A DNA stretch of 64,000 bases from Massospora cicadina. Taxonomy: Eukaryota; Entomophthoromycota; Entomophthoromycetes; Entomophthorales; Entomophthoraceae. The translations under genes and the position numbers were made by a program. Location of the stretch: positions 45,736 to 109,735 of the forward strand of contig JAKSZP010012124.1 of the NCBI GenBank assembly GCA_022478985.1. The letters run 5' to 3'. Shown one piece after another: positions 1-11,085 of the stretch. Under the pieces are notes generated by a model, which saw nothing but the letters and a program-made list of their open reading frames with translations, was not told the origin of the DNA and ran no database searches. The number at the start of each line of letters is the position of its first letter. Position 1 is the stretch's first letter.

Positions 1-341
1 TGTCTTCCTTAATGAACATGCTGATCAAGCTCCAAACCAAGACATATTCTACTAGTCTTGCCAAGAAGGTTTGGGATCACGCGGCTGACCAATGTAGATG
101 CCACAGTCTTCCACAGTTTGGGGTAGGGGAATTGGTCCTATTTCATGACCAACATGGGTTTGGAAGAAGGAACAAGCTTGCTAGCATATGGAGTGGCCAT
201 TTGAGATCATTGAGAAAACCAGGGTTGACGCCTACACCATTAAGGAACCTGTGGGGGGTTGAACTATTAACTGGGTACACGTGAAGGTCCTCTGACCCTA
301 CAGGAAATAGGAGCCTTATCATCCAGTCAAAGAGGGGGTAA
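1..341 (+). pseudogene. 3' end of a Ty3/gypsy pol: integrase C-terminal module
   Basis: Short reading frames here resemble the end of a gypsy-type integrase. Around 178-215 the frame reads KLASIWSG, and a neighbouring frame continues with FEIIEKTRVDAYTIK near 212-260. This is the usual 'KLASxWSGPYxIIEK' module that follows the catalytic core and helps integrase bind DNA. At least one frameshift separates the two halves, so the gene is dead. The coding trace stops just before a purine run at 330-338 (AAAGAGGGGG) that serves as the polypurine tract, and an LTR follows directly. No chromodomain is seen, so this is a different lineage from the chromoviruses elsewhere in the window. The 5' part of the element lies outside the window. 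Confidence 0.55.
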
Positions 342-789
342 TGTCATGATTCTGATATAACTGGATGATAAGCCTGAAGTAATCATTGTGAAATGTATGG
401 AATCTGTTGGAATTGAACTGGTAATGGTAATTTAAGCTGAGAATTGAGGTGATATTGGGTTATTGGGAAATCGCCTTGAATAAGGCAATTGAGCAATGTC
501 GACATTCAACAAATATGAATTAAATTGCCTTCAACTTAAGCGATAGGGAATTAAAAGAATAATTAAGTCAAAACGAGGATAATTGGTGGAACCAAATAGC
601 CCAAGCAATGAGTGGTATCGTCCAAAGCTGCTGTATATGAGCGTGATGGGCAATTAAGAGGGTAGTTGGTTAATAGAAAAAAGGAGAGCAAGAAGAGAGG
701 ATTTAAAGAGTTTATTATATTTAAATAAAGTATTATAGTGAGATCAAGTGCCCCATAGTTATTGTTTTAACATTTATTCTGTTGTTACA
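342..789 (+). repeat. 3' LTR of the gypsy element that enters from the left
   Basis: The LTR begins TGTCATGA right after the polypurine tract and its 'TAA' spacer, and the likely end is TGTTACA at 783-789. An A/T-rich promoter-like stretch (TTTAAAG, TATTATATTTAAATAAAG) lies at about 704-730. The 5' partner lies outside the window, so the right border rests only on the TG...CA form. Confidence 0.5.
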
Positions 790-810
790 AAGGACCATAA
801 TTGTCATATC

Positions 811-885
811 GTGGGTTCTATTGCTCAGTGGGCTAAACCCTGTGCAAACCTCCTACGGCGTATCCTCAGGATTCCACCAAATTAT
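811..885 (+). other. possible tRNA-like (SINE head) sequence
   Basis: The stretch TTGCTCAGTGGGCTAA near 820-836 resembles a pol III A box, and AGGATTCCACC downstream weakly resembles a B box. It follows the LTR end directly. I see no clear target-site duplication or tail, so this stays tentative. Confidence 0.25.
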
Positions 886-1129
886 AACATAGTTGATCTG
901 AGATTTTGAGCTAAAACCCTGTGTTATCAATTAAAAGCATTTCCAGTGGTATAGTTCTCATCATTTTTTTTCTCAAAGTATTCCACAATCCTCTAGGATC
1001 TACTTCTGCATTTCTCTACATTTTCTCAAAAATAACTTATACTGGATGGGAATGATGCCATCATTGTAAATTAAGTTTACAAAAGTGTTCTTCTTAATCA
1101 GTGGCGGTTCTCCTTCCTAAATGGTATGC

Positions 1130-2148
1130 CAAGGTCAAGGTTTGCCCCAAAATGGTCTGGGTATTTTCCTCAGGAATTACATTTCACTCCATATTTTCTC
1201 AGTAACTCCATCCCAATTATTATATCATTTTTATGATTTCTAGAAATATGGCAGGGGCTGATACCACAAGTGAACCAAACCGCAGTGACAGTGCACTGTA
1301 GAATCCATAGAATTGCTTCATATCTGGTCAAGCTGTTCTGTATTCCTTCCAGCTTTAGCTCTGGTGAAATCTTCATTCTTTTCACCAATTTGGTTAAAAT
1401 GATGAAAATGGGTACTCAACTGTTGATGATTGCCCTCACTCTCACTGAGTTAATTATTGTATCTGCATAGGTATACTCAGAATATTGTAGTAGGGTATTT
1501 ACTGAGTAAATGGCGGCGTTATTTGATGAATCAAGAGGATGAATTAGTTGATTGGATAGATCAGGGAAAGATTCCTTGATTGTGCTAATTATTATGGATA
1601 CGTTTGTCTCATCTAATCTTTTCTTAAGTAATTACTCCTGGTTCTCAGTGGATTTAACCTTGTCCGCTAGCTGACAAGCATATAGTCAAGCCACTTCCTT
1701 CACAATTTTGGGGTCAATTCTCTTTGTTTTGGCTTAGGTAATGGCGTTCACATCCATGTTAAAACCTGATATAGTGGGTCAGTTATTTCATCATCTATAA
1801 TAAGACCAGAATTTTTATATCTTCATTCATAATACTGGGAGAATCAGTTTTAACCGCAGTTCCATATTGTTCTAGGTCTTGACTGTGGGGACTTTTCCCA
1901 ACTCTTGATTGCTTTCATTATCCTTTGCTTGGACTAATTAACTTACTCCTCAGGTTTCTTGCACCAACATTGATCAGCTACATGTCCTAGTTTTCAACAT
2001 TTGTGACAGTGGATCTGTGTCTTGTCCACTCATTTTTGTATTTTGGGCTCGTTTCCTGATATGACTTGTTTGGTTGTTCCTTATTCATCTTGGCGAATTT
2101 TACAGTATTTTATGCTTAAGTCTAGGTCCTCTTTGAATGCTAAGTTTG
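1130..2148 (-). pseudogene. minus-strand gag zinc knuckle and protease remnant (part 1)
   Basis: Read on the minus strand, a CCHC zinc knuckle lies at 2008-1967. It has the pattern C-H-K-C, four residues including an internal TGA, then G-H-V-A-D-Q-C, that is CX2CX4HX4C. Nucleocapsid domains of Gag use this fold to bind RNA. Further along the same strand the ORF at 1388-1170 ends with IIIGMELLRKYGVKC, the typical C-terminal part of a retroviral-type aspartic protease (usually 'ILGMDWLxKxxV'). Several stops and frameshifts break the gene. The upstream gag continues at 3647-3053 and 5935-5487 on the same strand, separated by a solo LTR and a TRIM. This gag has a zinc knuckle, whereas none is seen in the A and C elements. 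Confidence 0.5.
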
Positions 2149-2153
2149 GAGCT

Positions 2154-3047
2154 TGTCATGGTTGGATGACTTTATAGTAGGAACAGATGCTAAAGACAAG
2201 GCTGGGTGACAGGAGGCCCAGAAGTTGAAGCTTCAGGCTCTTCCTGACCTGAAAAACACCTTAGATCAACGCTGGGTGCAAGCCAAGCATGCCCAGGTTA
2301 ATACTATTGGGGTGCAAAACGCCCAGCCTCTGATCTCGGCCCAGGCACTAAAATGAACGATTTACATTATAAACAAAGATGGTTCGATTTGGTTGATTGG
2401 AGAGCAAGGGTTCGAGTCCCACTCAAGTTATGAAATTTTAAGCTCAGGTAAAATATGGCTTCAATTGAGTACTTGAGTGAAGGCACTTTTAGTGTTTTTT
2501 ACTAAAATGGATGAAAGCGTCTGTTTATTGGAGCGTCAAGGCTTGGGCGCACTTCCACAGAACCTGAATTTCCCTGGCCCACTTTAAATATGTTTTTTGC
2601 AACCAACATTCTTTGTTGGTCGGCTTTCTTAAATAAAACACCTGTTATTTTACGTTTTTTACCAATGGTTCCTTGGGCAAACTTAGTGGTGGACCTCTTT
2701 GGGAGGTCTCCAACCATGTGGGCCACTACCTTTTATTGCAACATACCAAAATCCCAGGTGCTTCCTTGGGCCACCCAGGTCCCCTCCAGATTGAGGCACC
2801 CAAGGCCCCTGACGCCAAGTTACACTTGATTATGGACTCCCCTTTGGGGTCCACTCAAGCTGTGATGTTCCTTACTTACCTGGTCCTATATGTTGCTCTT
2901 TACACCCTTGCCTGGGGTACCTTTTGCACAGGCACCGTTATAGGTGCCTTCCTTCCTATTCTCCTAACAACTAGTTCCCTAGCAATGTGGGTTTGCATCC
3001 CACATCACCTTGCTGGGAACGAGAGAGTTACAGACACTCTCTTGACA
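2154..3047 (+). repeat. family-A solo LTR with perfect 5-bp TSD (GAGCT)
   Basis: This 894-bp LTR runs from TGTCA to TGACA and closely matches both LTRs of the complete element at 24815-31638. GAGCT is found on both sides (2149-2153 and 3048-3052), so a full element inserted and then collapsed to one LTR by LTR-LTR recombination. The U3 frame (SWLDD...ALPDLK...LDQRWVQAK) and the U5 frame (PWANLVVDLFG) are both readable, with stops. A TTTAAATA box at 2583-2590 precedes the inferred transcript start (GTTGGTCGGC, 2615) by about 30 bp. Confidence 0.92.
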
Positions 3048-3052
3048 GAGCT

Positions 3053-3647
3053 TCAAAAAGTGGCTCCTAACATCTACAAATGATCCACCATCTGAGATGT
3101 GAAGATTTGTGTCACTAATGCTGAACCCATTGTTCAGTGCAATCATGATAGGGTCATAACACTGTTTACATAACGGTCTGGACATCAGAATCCATCAGCA
3201 CTTTATCACCAGACAGAATTTTTGATTCCAGGTAGAATCATTTCATGAAAGCTACTATGTTCTCATCTTTTTTTGGATTATTCCCCGAAGATTCCTTCTT
3301 GCTGTTAGACATCCGCATAGGTCTTCCAAATTCTAGTATCATGGCTTCCTTGGCCTTATGATAATACCAATTGCCATTTTTAGATGGGTTAACACCAGAT
3401 TCTGACAATTGGTGTTCAGGAAGTCCATAACAGTCACTACCTTTTTTGATCACTGAAACCAAACATCATCATTTTAAGTAATTGGAAAAATTCAGGGGTG
3501 TTATCCTGGTGGAACGTGGGTAATTTTGGTGGCTTTGAAATTCATCTATGACTCCACTATCAGGGGAATCCTGCTAACTACTTAATTGACCATGGGAGTA
3601 ACTTTGGGGTCATCTACTAAATTTATCCATTTGACTAGGCATACATC
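3053..3647 (-). pseudogene. minus-strand gag remnant (part 2)
   Basis: This is a continuation of the minus-strand gypsy gag interrupted by the solo LTR at 2154-3047. A 74-codon open stretch at 3462-3238 is basic and polar and contains Trp/Tyr-rich WYYHKAKEAM and a Lys/Asn-rich tail, as expected between capsid and nucleocapsid. No single domain is firmly recognisable. The assignment rests on strand, position between the other gag pieces, and the insertion structure. Confidence 0.35.
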
Positions 3648-4265
3648 TGTAATGGATGATATTAATCCATACATTGCATTTCAATTTAGGTTCAGATTTT
3701 CTGAATCTGAATTGATCCATTTAAAGATTTTTTGGTGTTTGTCAGGTTCAGGCGCTGTGTTGTGCCTCACCTGGGTTATTGATTGGGCTCTTACGAGCCT
3801 AATCAATGGTTTAGGTGAGGCCCTGGAAGGGCGACCTTTAAGGTTGAGCCTACACAATTCTAAACTTTGTTCAGAATTCTCTCTCTTTCTCTGGTGGCCT
3901 CGGGGCCACCCTTACCTTATCTTACCTGATGATCTGCGCACAACAAGTTTTTTCACATTAATAAAAAACTTGGATTTTTGGGGTTTGATCTCCCTCAAAT
4001 ATACTGTCTAATACTTGGTGTTTTTGCAGCATCAGATTATCAGGATCCTGTTTTTCAGCGATTTTTTATTCAATAATAAATAAAATAAGGTTAATTCTGG
4101 GGTTTGCAACCTCGCTTACCTATTTCATCTTTTTCTCACTCCAAATTTCTCTAATTCTGAGGTTTACTACATTGAGAGTCCAGCTCATGCTGGATGTTTG
4201 GCATGAATTGCGTCAAACCTAAGGTAAGATGGCAATCAGAAACTGGGACATTTCCAACCATTACA
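3648..4265 (+). repeat. 5' LTR of the TRIM-like element
   Basis: TGTAATGG...CCATTACA, with an AATAAA cluster near 4070-4085. It is paired with 4860-5481. ORFs crossing it are shadows and are repeated in the second copy. Confidence 0.85.
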
Positions 4266-4859
4266 TTATTACAAACTGCATGTGCTGCCAGCACGCCACC
4301 AATCCCCCAATTCAGCTGACCTCAGTGGTTGCATCAGGTCCCGGTTGTCAAGTAACCAGCACTGGAGGGAGCCAGTGACTGATAACCAACCCTGGACCTG
4401 AAGCGATTGTCAGCGCAAAATTCTGGTGGGGCCTTTCCCCCCACCAGGGATTTAGTTGGCACCGAGGGACCTGGCCCAGCAGGGCTCTCTCACCTACAGA
4501 CATTCCATTTGGTATGGGGACGGCCGTCCAGCTGCGCTGGACCGCGCGCCCCTTCTGCACTTCAGTTGGAGAGAGCACCTTCCTGGTTGGGATAGGAAGA
4601 CCATAGCCAACTGGGGTGTGGGAGGGGAGGCGCACCACAGCCAAGCGCTGGGCGTGCTTCCTCATGCTGGGTGGGCTGATTCTGGCAGCCCAGTCCTGAT
4701 TTGCTCTCACCTTTGTCTTTTTCCCTTGGGGGGCCCAGAATTTCTCTAGGCTAATTTTCCTGGGGCTCGGGGTAACTCACCTCAGGAAGCCCTTGTGGTG
4801 GCGGCCTCCCGCTGTGGGGCCCCATCTTTGGGGAGGGGCCCTTCTTTAGTGGGGGGTGA
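4266..4859 (+). other. GC-rich internal region of the TRIM-like element
   Basis: This 594-bp region is much richer in G and C than its surroundings and has many palindromic G/C stretches (for example ACGGCCGTCC near 4520). Open stretches on both strands (4456-4749 plus; 4710-4348 minus) overlap one another and resemble no protein I know. They are best explained by low stop-codon density in GC-rich DNA. It may act as a packaging or structured RNA region. Confidence 0.55.
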
Positions 4860-5481
4860 TGTAATGGACAGTATTAATCCATTCATTGCATTTTGATTCA
4901 GGTTCAGATTTTCCGAATCTGAATTGATCCGTTTAAGATTATTTTTGGTGTTTGTCAGGTTTTGGCACTGGGTTGTGCCTCGCCTGAATTATTGATTGGG
5001 CTCTTGCGAGCCTAATCAATGGTTTAGGTGAGGCCCTGGAAGGGCGACTTTTAAGGTCAAGCCCATGCAATTCCAAACTTTGTTTGGAATTCTCTCTCTC
5101 TTTCTCTGGTGGCCTCGGGGCCACCCTTACCTTATATTACCTGATGAACCGCGCACAACAAGTTTTTTTCACATTAACAAAAAACTTGGATTTTTGGGGT
5201 TTGATCTCCCTCAAATATACTGTCTTTTCCTTGGTGTGTTCACAGCATCAGATTATTGGGATCCTGTTTGTCAGCAATTTTTTATTCAATAATAAATAAA
5301 ATAAGATTAATTATGGGGTTTGCAACCTCGCTTACCTATTTCATCTTTTTCTTGCTCTGAATTTACCTAATACTGAAATTTACTACCTTGAGAGTCCAGC
5401 TCACGCTGGACATTTGGCGTGAATTGCATCGAAACTAAGGTAAGATGGCAATTGGAAACTGGGACGTTTCCGACTGTTACA
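4860..5481 (+). repeat. 3' LTR of the TRIM-like element
   Basis: Matches 3648-4265 along its whole length. It is preceded by a G-rich polypurine tract and followed by the ACATC duplication. Confidence 0.85.
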
Positions 5482-5486
5482 ACATC

Positions 5487-5935
5487 TGGGTGTGTTATTC
5501 TTCCTTACTGGAGATTTGGGCGTTTTTTGTCAGCCTCTTCTGCATCCATTTGTGTACAATTGTAATTATGGTTCTTCAGTTCTTCTTTGAATCTCTATAA
5601 TTACGCTACTTCTTTATTATCTGATCTATGAGTTTTCAATCTACTTCTTTCTTGGCCTTCTGAAAAAATAAATTCTTTGATTAGTTTACCTTCTTTGAGC
5701 TTCAAGTAATTGGCTTTTTCACATAAATCATTGATGATTTTTCCTACTTGTTTGACCTCTTAATCAGCCTTCATCGCCCATTCTTCTAATTCAGTAATGT
5801 TGGTCTGTGATGCTGAGTTGAGCATGTTTATGTCAATGGCCTTTAGTTCTGTCCAAATCCTATGTAGTTCATTATTATAAAAGACATATTTAATACTTTA
5901 TTATTGAATTTTGTTAGAAAATTAGCCAGATGGAT
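5487..5935 (-). pseudogene. minus-strand gag N-terminal remnant (part 3, coiled-coil-like)
   Basis: On the minus strand from about 5890 the frame reads NELHRIWTELKAIDINML and continues with acidic and Leu/Lys-rich stretches (KIINDLCEKANYLKLKEGK), with a few stops. The pattern suggests a helical or coiled-coil Gag N-terminus. It lies directly beyond the TRIM insertion and continues the minus-strand gag of 1130-3647. No domain name can be given from sequence alone. Confidence 0.35.
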
Positions 5936-6569
5936 TCCTATCAATAATATCAGAATTAGGGGTGTCCGTTAGTTAGGCATAATTGCCAGTTAATCGCCTA
6001 GTTTGATATTAATGAATGTTATCAAATTATTTATTAGTTAGGTTTGGCGGATTACTAGTTTGACGCTGAGCGCAAACCCTTGGGTGATTGGGGATTTTCG
6101 ATGAAAAGCCAATATATTTGCATCAACCATCTGAAAATGATTTTACTCCCTCAAATCCAAGTTTGGCGGAATCTGATCTCAATGCCAACTACCATGTGAA
6201 TCTGAAAGTGGGATTTCCTAGAGAAAAGCCAAATTAATCATTATCAATTGTCCAATTATAAATTTGCTGCCTAATTTGGAAGACCCAGCAACATATACTA
6301 GGATGCTCAAAGTATTTATAATAATGACAGTAATTTATATACAGCTGACCAGTGACTAATGCTGAGGATGAGTTGATCTAATAATAGGTGATTGGGATGA
6401 GCAGAGTAGGAGGGAATCACTACCATAAATGACTGCAATTGGTTGAGGTTCCAGCTTGGATGGCCGAGGGGTTTTCATAGGCGCAGTACCCTAGAGTATA
6501 AATAGTAATTCTTCCTCCAAATAAAAACTCTCTCTTTACCCACTTTCTATTTATTTGAAGTAGCAAGAG
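5936..6569. other. AT-rich stretch with one LTR-like promoter
   Basis: No ORF of note. AGAGTATAAATAG near 6493-6505, followed by AAATAAAAAC, looks like an LTR promoter with a poly(A) signal on the plus strand. A similar CCCTAAAGTATAAATA context recurs near 62970-62990, so both may belong to one LTR family. Borders cannot be set. Confidence 0.3.
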
Positions 6570-7083
6570 CCACTAAAGTGGATAGGGGTGAGACTGGAGA
6601 TCCCCAAAACAGGCGCGAGGTGATGCATCTGGAGTGGCCAATGCTGCCAGCTCCCATACCTCAGCCTTATGATAAACTGATGTTAAGCTGGCCAACTGGC
6701 CACTAATGATGATGTGCTGCTGGCCGTCAGCCTTGAGGGTGGTGAAGCAGGTGAGTTCCATAGCCGCCCAGGATGGGGAATGGACTTGTTGAGGCACACC
6801 CAAGATAGGTTGGCAATTGGCCATGAGGGTGGTGCAGCGTGGGAGTGCCATGGCTGCCCAGGATGGGATGGACTCGCCAAGGCACACCTAAGAGGGATCA
6901 TGGGGCTAAGGCGTAGTCATTTGTCTGCTGGGTTGGTGGGCTGGACATGTACTTGTAGGGGGTTGGTACGCCTATGAAGGCAAAACAGCAAGGGTCAGCA
7001 AGTCTCCATACTGGTTGGCCTGGAAAACTAGCGGAGCCCACTGTTTGGAAAAGCGATTTTCCAACAAATTTGGTTAAACTCAA
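6570..7083. repeat. GC-rich segment with an imperfect internal duplication
   Basis: Two copies of a roughly 70-bp unit (6732-6807 and 6826-6893) share GAGGGTGGTG, GCCCAGGATGGG and GAGGCACACC-type blocks, separated by about 18 bp. Overlapping open frames exist on both strands, with none favoured. The GC content resembles the TRIM interior, so this may be the inside of another degenerate miniature element. Confidence 0.35.
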
Positions 7084-8344
7084 CCATCCTCTATAGTGAG
7101 CACTAATTGTTAAAACCGGAAACTAGTTATTACTCAATTGATACCCACTTATTATTTATTTTGAAGCACATTTCCTCTTAAAAGACAATAACTCACTTTT
7201 AGTTCCTCTGTTCTACTGCACAGGTTCCTTGTATGTGAGTTGTTAAACTTGTCAATAATAAACTATATGGGGAAGTAGTAGTATGAAGATCACTACTCTA
7301 TTTGAGCTTCTGATAGCTAAGATAGCTATTAGGGCCAACGCCAACCTGGTGCTTGTCCTAATTTTGAATGATATTCTGGAAAATCTGTAGGGATTTTTTT
7401 CCCTTCTTCATTGGAACTTAACCTCACCCAGTTCAGAAGTTCTTCCCATCACTTCTGAAGAACTTAACCTAGTATTAGATTCAGTGGTTCTTCTTCCTTC
7501 TTATCATGCAGATTCCACTGAGATATCAATAAAATAGACAAAGTATCTTTTTTTAGTACTAGAATAGACAAAGTATCTTTTTTCCTTCTAACTCTAGTCT
7601 TAAGAAAAAAAAGTCTAAATTTATAAAAGTATTTAATCTGTAAATAACTTTCTCTCTAATTATATCTGCTTCAATAAGAAAATTTAAAAAGGGAATTTAT
7701 AGGGAATTTAGCGCTCAATACTTTGGTTAGCGTCCCAATTAGGAAAGGTGGCTGTCACCAATGAATTAACCCTCCAGGGTTGCGCAAAATGATAATATTC
7801 CATATCAGATTGGTTGAGATCTCTTCTCTACTCAAATTTGACCTCTTCTGAGTTTGATCAAAAAACATCTTTCAATGTCTTCCCTAAACTCCTATTGAAT
7901 TACCCTTATTTGACAACAACCTGCTTAGTTAGTGAACTCTTTTCAATAAACAGTAGGTTGCAATCCAGAAAAGGTTAACTCAAAAGGCGGTGTGCCACAG
8001 GCGGCATTACTCAGAAGCAACTCATAAACCCCTTAGTCAATTGGCAACTAAATCTAATTAGCTCCTAAAAGCTAACTGAGTTACAATTTATAAATTTTGA
8101 CAGCCTATTCACTTGTTTATTTTTGGAGATCATCCCCAACAAAACAGTCAGTAATCTGCCAGATCATAAACCAGTGGATCAATAGATTTTCTTTGAGAAT
8201 ACTTCTCCAAACCATAGTTATCATATACAATCAATAAGTCCCACATCCAATAGCAGTATAATCCCCCTAGTGGATCAGAAGATTAATCATAATCTATACA
8301 GCTGGGTAATGTAGCAAAAATCCTAATGCACCATAATACTCTTT
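7084..8344. other. AT-rich stretch without a gene
   Basis: No coding signal. The only structure I see is the short retrocopy at 7554-7563 with its flanking duplication. Confidence 0.5.
7533..7583 (-). mobile_element. ultra-short retrocopy (TCTAGTACT + A-run) with TSD
   Basis: On the minus strand the insert reads TCTAGTACTA followed by A's. AATAGACAAAGTATCTTTTT is present on both sides (from 7533 and from 7564). The T-run of the target merges with the tail, so the exact edge is ambiguous. It belongs to the same family as 11508-11528, 13254-13278 and 34081-34163. Confidence 0.6.
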
Positions 8345-8361
8345 TATATTGTTTATGTTAA

Positions 8362-8647
8362 ATTTTAAATTCTAAGAGAGGTAGCACGACCTGGGGACAT
8401 TACTGCACCAATTAAGGAGAATTGAAGAAAATGAGAAATGAGGATAAAACCCAGGAAACCTCCATATGTGGTGTACTATAGGCCAAGAACTCCATGGACC
8501 GCCTTGGTATTTACTATCTAAGTTTGGGGCATTGGTGCGCAATGCCAACACAGTCATAAATGTCCCCTACTAAATTTACTAACAGGATCAAACTCAGGGA
8601 GGTAATGGCAGTGAGTACATACTCTACCACTGGGGTATCCTCCCCTC
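8362..8647 (-). mobile_element. tRNA-headed SINE with perfect 17-bp TSD
   Basis: TATATTGTTTATGTTAA occurs at 8345-8361 and 8648-8664. Between them, on the minus strand, the 286-bp insert starts GAGGGGAGGATACCCCAG. It carries an A-box-like CCCAGTGGTAGAGTA and a B-box-like GAGTTTGATCC about 45 bp later. It ends ATGTCCCCAGGTCG then GCTACCTCTC. That tail is shared with the SINE at 9138-9283, the 42-bp copy at 34333-34374 and the element ending at 24672. A pol III transcript moved by a LINE is the expected mechanism. Confidence 0.8.
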
Positions 8648-9137
8648 TATATTGTTTATGTTAATTATACTGTAATTCAAATTACTTTTATCCTCTAATC
8701 ATATGAGCTTTGAGCTAAAATGATTTATATACCTTTAATTCCATGTCCAATTGCATGACTAATATTGCTAATTATTATCTCTTTAATATAGAAACTGTAA
8801 TTTAAGACTTATCATATTCTATTAATTTTTTGACTCTATTTTGATAACAAACTTTATCACTTTACTCTCAGCCTAACATAAAAATGAAAGTGCATTTGAA
8901 AATAAAGAGTATTAGTACTAGGTTATGTGGTAGTGTTAATCTCGATTGGCTTTTTATATTATAAGATTGATGATAAAAGTACAAAGCTATTCTGATAACT
9001 TCAATACCATAAAGATGTAATTTGTGCATTTAGTGCAACTTTTATCTAATTTTCTGCCTCATTAAGACAAGAGCATCAATTTATAAAAATTTAGTTTTTT
9101 ATATTTATAGTCTAAATGATTTGCTTTGAAAGCTATT

Positions 9138-9283
9138 TATCCCGCTCAAAAAAAATTATTCGAGGTGGGCCGACCTTGGGACAAATATACCTCACCGAGA
9201 ATGTTTTCTAGCCAGTACAGGTTTCGAACTCAAAACCTGCACTAGGGTGGAAGCGGTTTTACCCGCTTGGCTAATCACCCTTT
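9138..9283 (-). mobile_element. short tRNA-headed SINE with 13-bp TSD
   Basis: TTTGAAAGCTATT is found at 9125-9137 and 9284-9296. The 146-bp minus-strand insert starts GGGTGATTAGCCAAGCGGG (A box TTAGCCAAGCGG) and has a canonical B box, GAGTTCGAAACC. It ends GTCCCAAGGTCGGCCCACCT and CGAATAATT. The head differs from that of 8362-8647 but the tail is the same. Confidence 0.82.
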
Positions 9284-9296
9284 TTTGAAAGCTATT

Positions 9297-10469
9297 AATG
9301 ATTGTAGAAAGTTCAAAGCAGCTTGTCCTTTACTAATAGCTCTAGATATAGAAGGGAGAAAATTAAATTTTATAACTTGAAACTTTAATCAATAATTTTA
9401 ATATATCTCGCTATTTAGTGTATTCTGTACTATAGTTTGACAAGATATAGTTTCTTGCTATAAATAAAACTTACATATTCCAAGAAAAATTGGATTTAAT
9501 GCAATATTTTCAGAAAGTATTTATAGATTCTTCCTATTGCATAGACTTAGGTAATTATCATTACAACCCATTTTATACACCAAGACAAGCTAGCTCAAGG
9601 TTTACTTTAATTAAATTCTCTTGACTTATTCATTGGCTCCATAAAAGCCCTGTTATACAAAACAAGTGTATACACTGGATGAGTTACTCTGTGCTTCACC
9701 CTACAACGTCTCACGTTTTAAACTGCTTATTAGAACTTTTTATAAATTCTAGTATAAGTTTTTTAAATGGTTTAATTATGTAAAGCTAAAAGGAGCTAAT
9801 GCTGAAAGATTTTGTGGCATATATCTAGTACAGCCTTCTTCACACCCTTTAACTTCTAAAACTTAAAGTGCTATGATTTAAAAATTTGTAGAAATGATCA
9901 CACATTATGAATACTCATCACCTTATCCTATAATATTGTAACTAACGCATTTGCAATCATTCCATTCAGTCCTAGAGTTATATGTTGACACCATTGTGAA
10001 CAGATGTTTGGTAAGGATAGACCCAACGTAGAGTTATGAGGTCACTCTTTGCAGCAGACTATCATTATATAAGCTACATATCAAGATTCAAAATTTCCAT
10101 TTGTATCGATTTACCACAATAGCAGTGATATAAATGCGTTTTGTTTACATGCCAACTTTGCCATCCTTTAAAGTGTTAAGAAACCAGGCTAGCTGAATTG
10201 CATTTAGTGAACACTTTAGGAAGCTATCTTTAGATTTCTAAAAATCAAATACTATATTATGCAATGCTATAGTAACTAAGTAAGCCTACTTGTGTAGCAT
10301 TGATCACTGACCTTTAGTCAATTTGAAAACTTTATTTCTTCAATTAGTTTCATCTATAAGTAGTAAACACACTAATCTTATTTTAGTTTAACAGCGTAAC
10401 AAGAAAATACCTTATATTCATCTTTACTTTATTAATTATATCTACTAAACGTTATATAACTTGACCTAG
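9297..10469. other. AT-rich stretch without a gene
   Basis: No ORF, repeat or RNA gene recognised. Confidence 0.45.
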
Positions 10470-11085
10470 CTGTGGCCAGATTGTCATCCCCTCCACAAAG
10501 CTGTCACCAAATCAGTGGCGATTCTCATTTGAGGTGACCCCTCCTGTTATCCCCTCAACCCTCACCCCAAAAAGTAAGAAAACAATGAATCAATTACACA
10601 AAGATGCCAATGACGCTATCCAGAACGTGGTAACTGTAGCACAGAATCCTAAAGCTAAGATTACCTGAACCAATATTACCACATTATAAAACTCCCAGAT
10701 GCCCACATTAAAGCCAAAAAGCTTTGGCTGAGTATATCAGCGTCATTTTTTTAGCTAGCAATTTCCATGAGATACCAATCATTATTGATATTGAACCACA
10801 TTCCACAGATGCCCTGACACCCTTGCTCTCCACCTTAGCCCATGCCATAATCTGGGATAAGGAAGCTGCTGCTGAAGATGAGCTTCCCAATTCCCCCTCC
10901 CCTTCCATCATGGCTGGATATGCAGTTTTCTGCTGCCCCACCTGGTTGGTTATATTTTTTGGTGTGTATCATTCTATCTGCTCATTTTGAGTATTTTGTT
11001 TGAATTGATTAGTTACATTAGGTTTTAGTTTTTTAGTTTTGGTAATGTCCATCCCCTAGTCAGCTTACCCCCCCCCCCAAAAAAA
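10470..11085 (+). pseudogene. internally deleted copy of the 22-24.7 kb element
   Basis: The stretch 10470-10965 matches 23325-23815 base for base with scattered changes. It includes the C-terminal ORF part that reads HEIPIIIDIEPHSTDALTPL. After a jump it continues with the 3' end of the same element (TTTGAATTGATTAGTTACAT, TAATGTCCATCCCC), as seen at 24590-24660. It ends in a C-run and an A-run at 11067-11088. The ORF is broken by a TGA near 10660 and a frameshift. Confidence 0.65.

Larger units (their letters stand above)
3648..5481 (+). mobile_element. complete TRIM-like miniature LTR element, TSD ACATC
   Basis: Two direct repeats of 618 and 622 bp (3648-4265 and 4860-5481) begin TGTAATGG and end TTACA. 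They flank only 594 bp of internal sequence. ACATC occurs on both sides (3643-3647 and 5482-5486), proving one insertion event. A G-run (GTGGGGGGTGA) just before the second LTR acts as a polypurine tract. No gag or pol is present, so it must have used proteins from another element. Orientation is taken from the tract. By eye the two LTRs differ at several per cent of positions. Confidence 0.88.

Noticed and set aside
4348..4710. 120-codon minus ORF and 97-codon plus ORF in the TRIM core
   Set aside because: They overlap each other in GC-rich DNA with few stops, show no motif and are explained by composition.
8585..8650. Functional tRNA gene
   Set aside because: A and B boxes are present but no cloverleaf with matching stems; it is the head of a SINE bounded by a 17-bp TSD.
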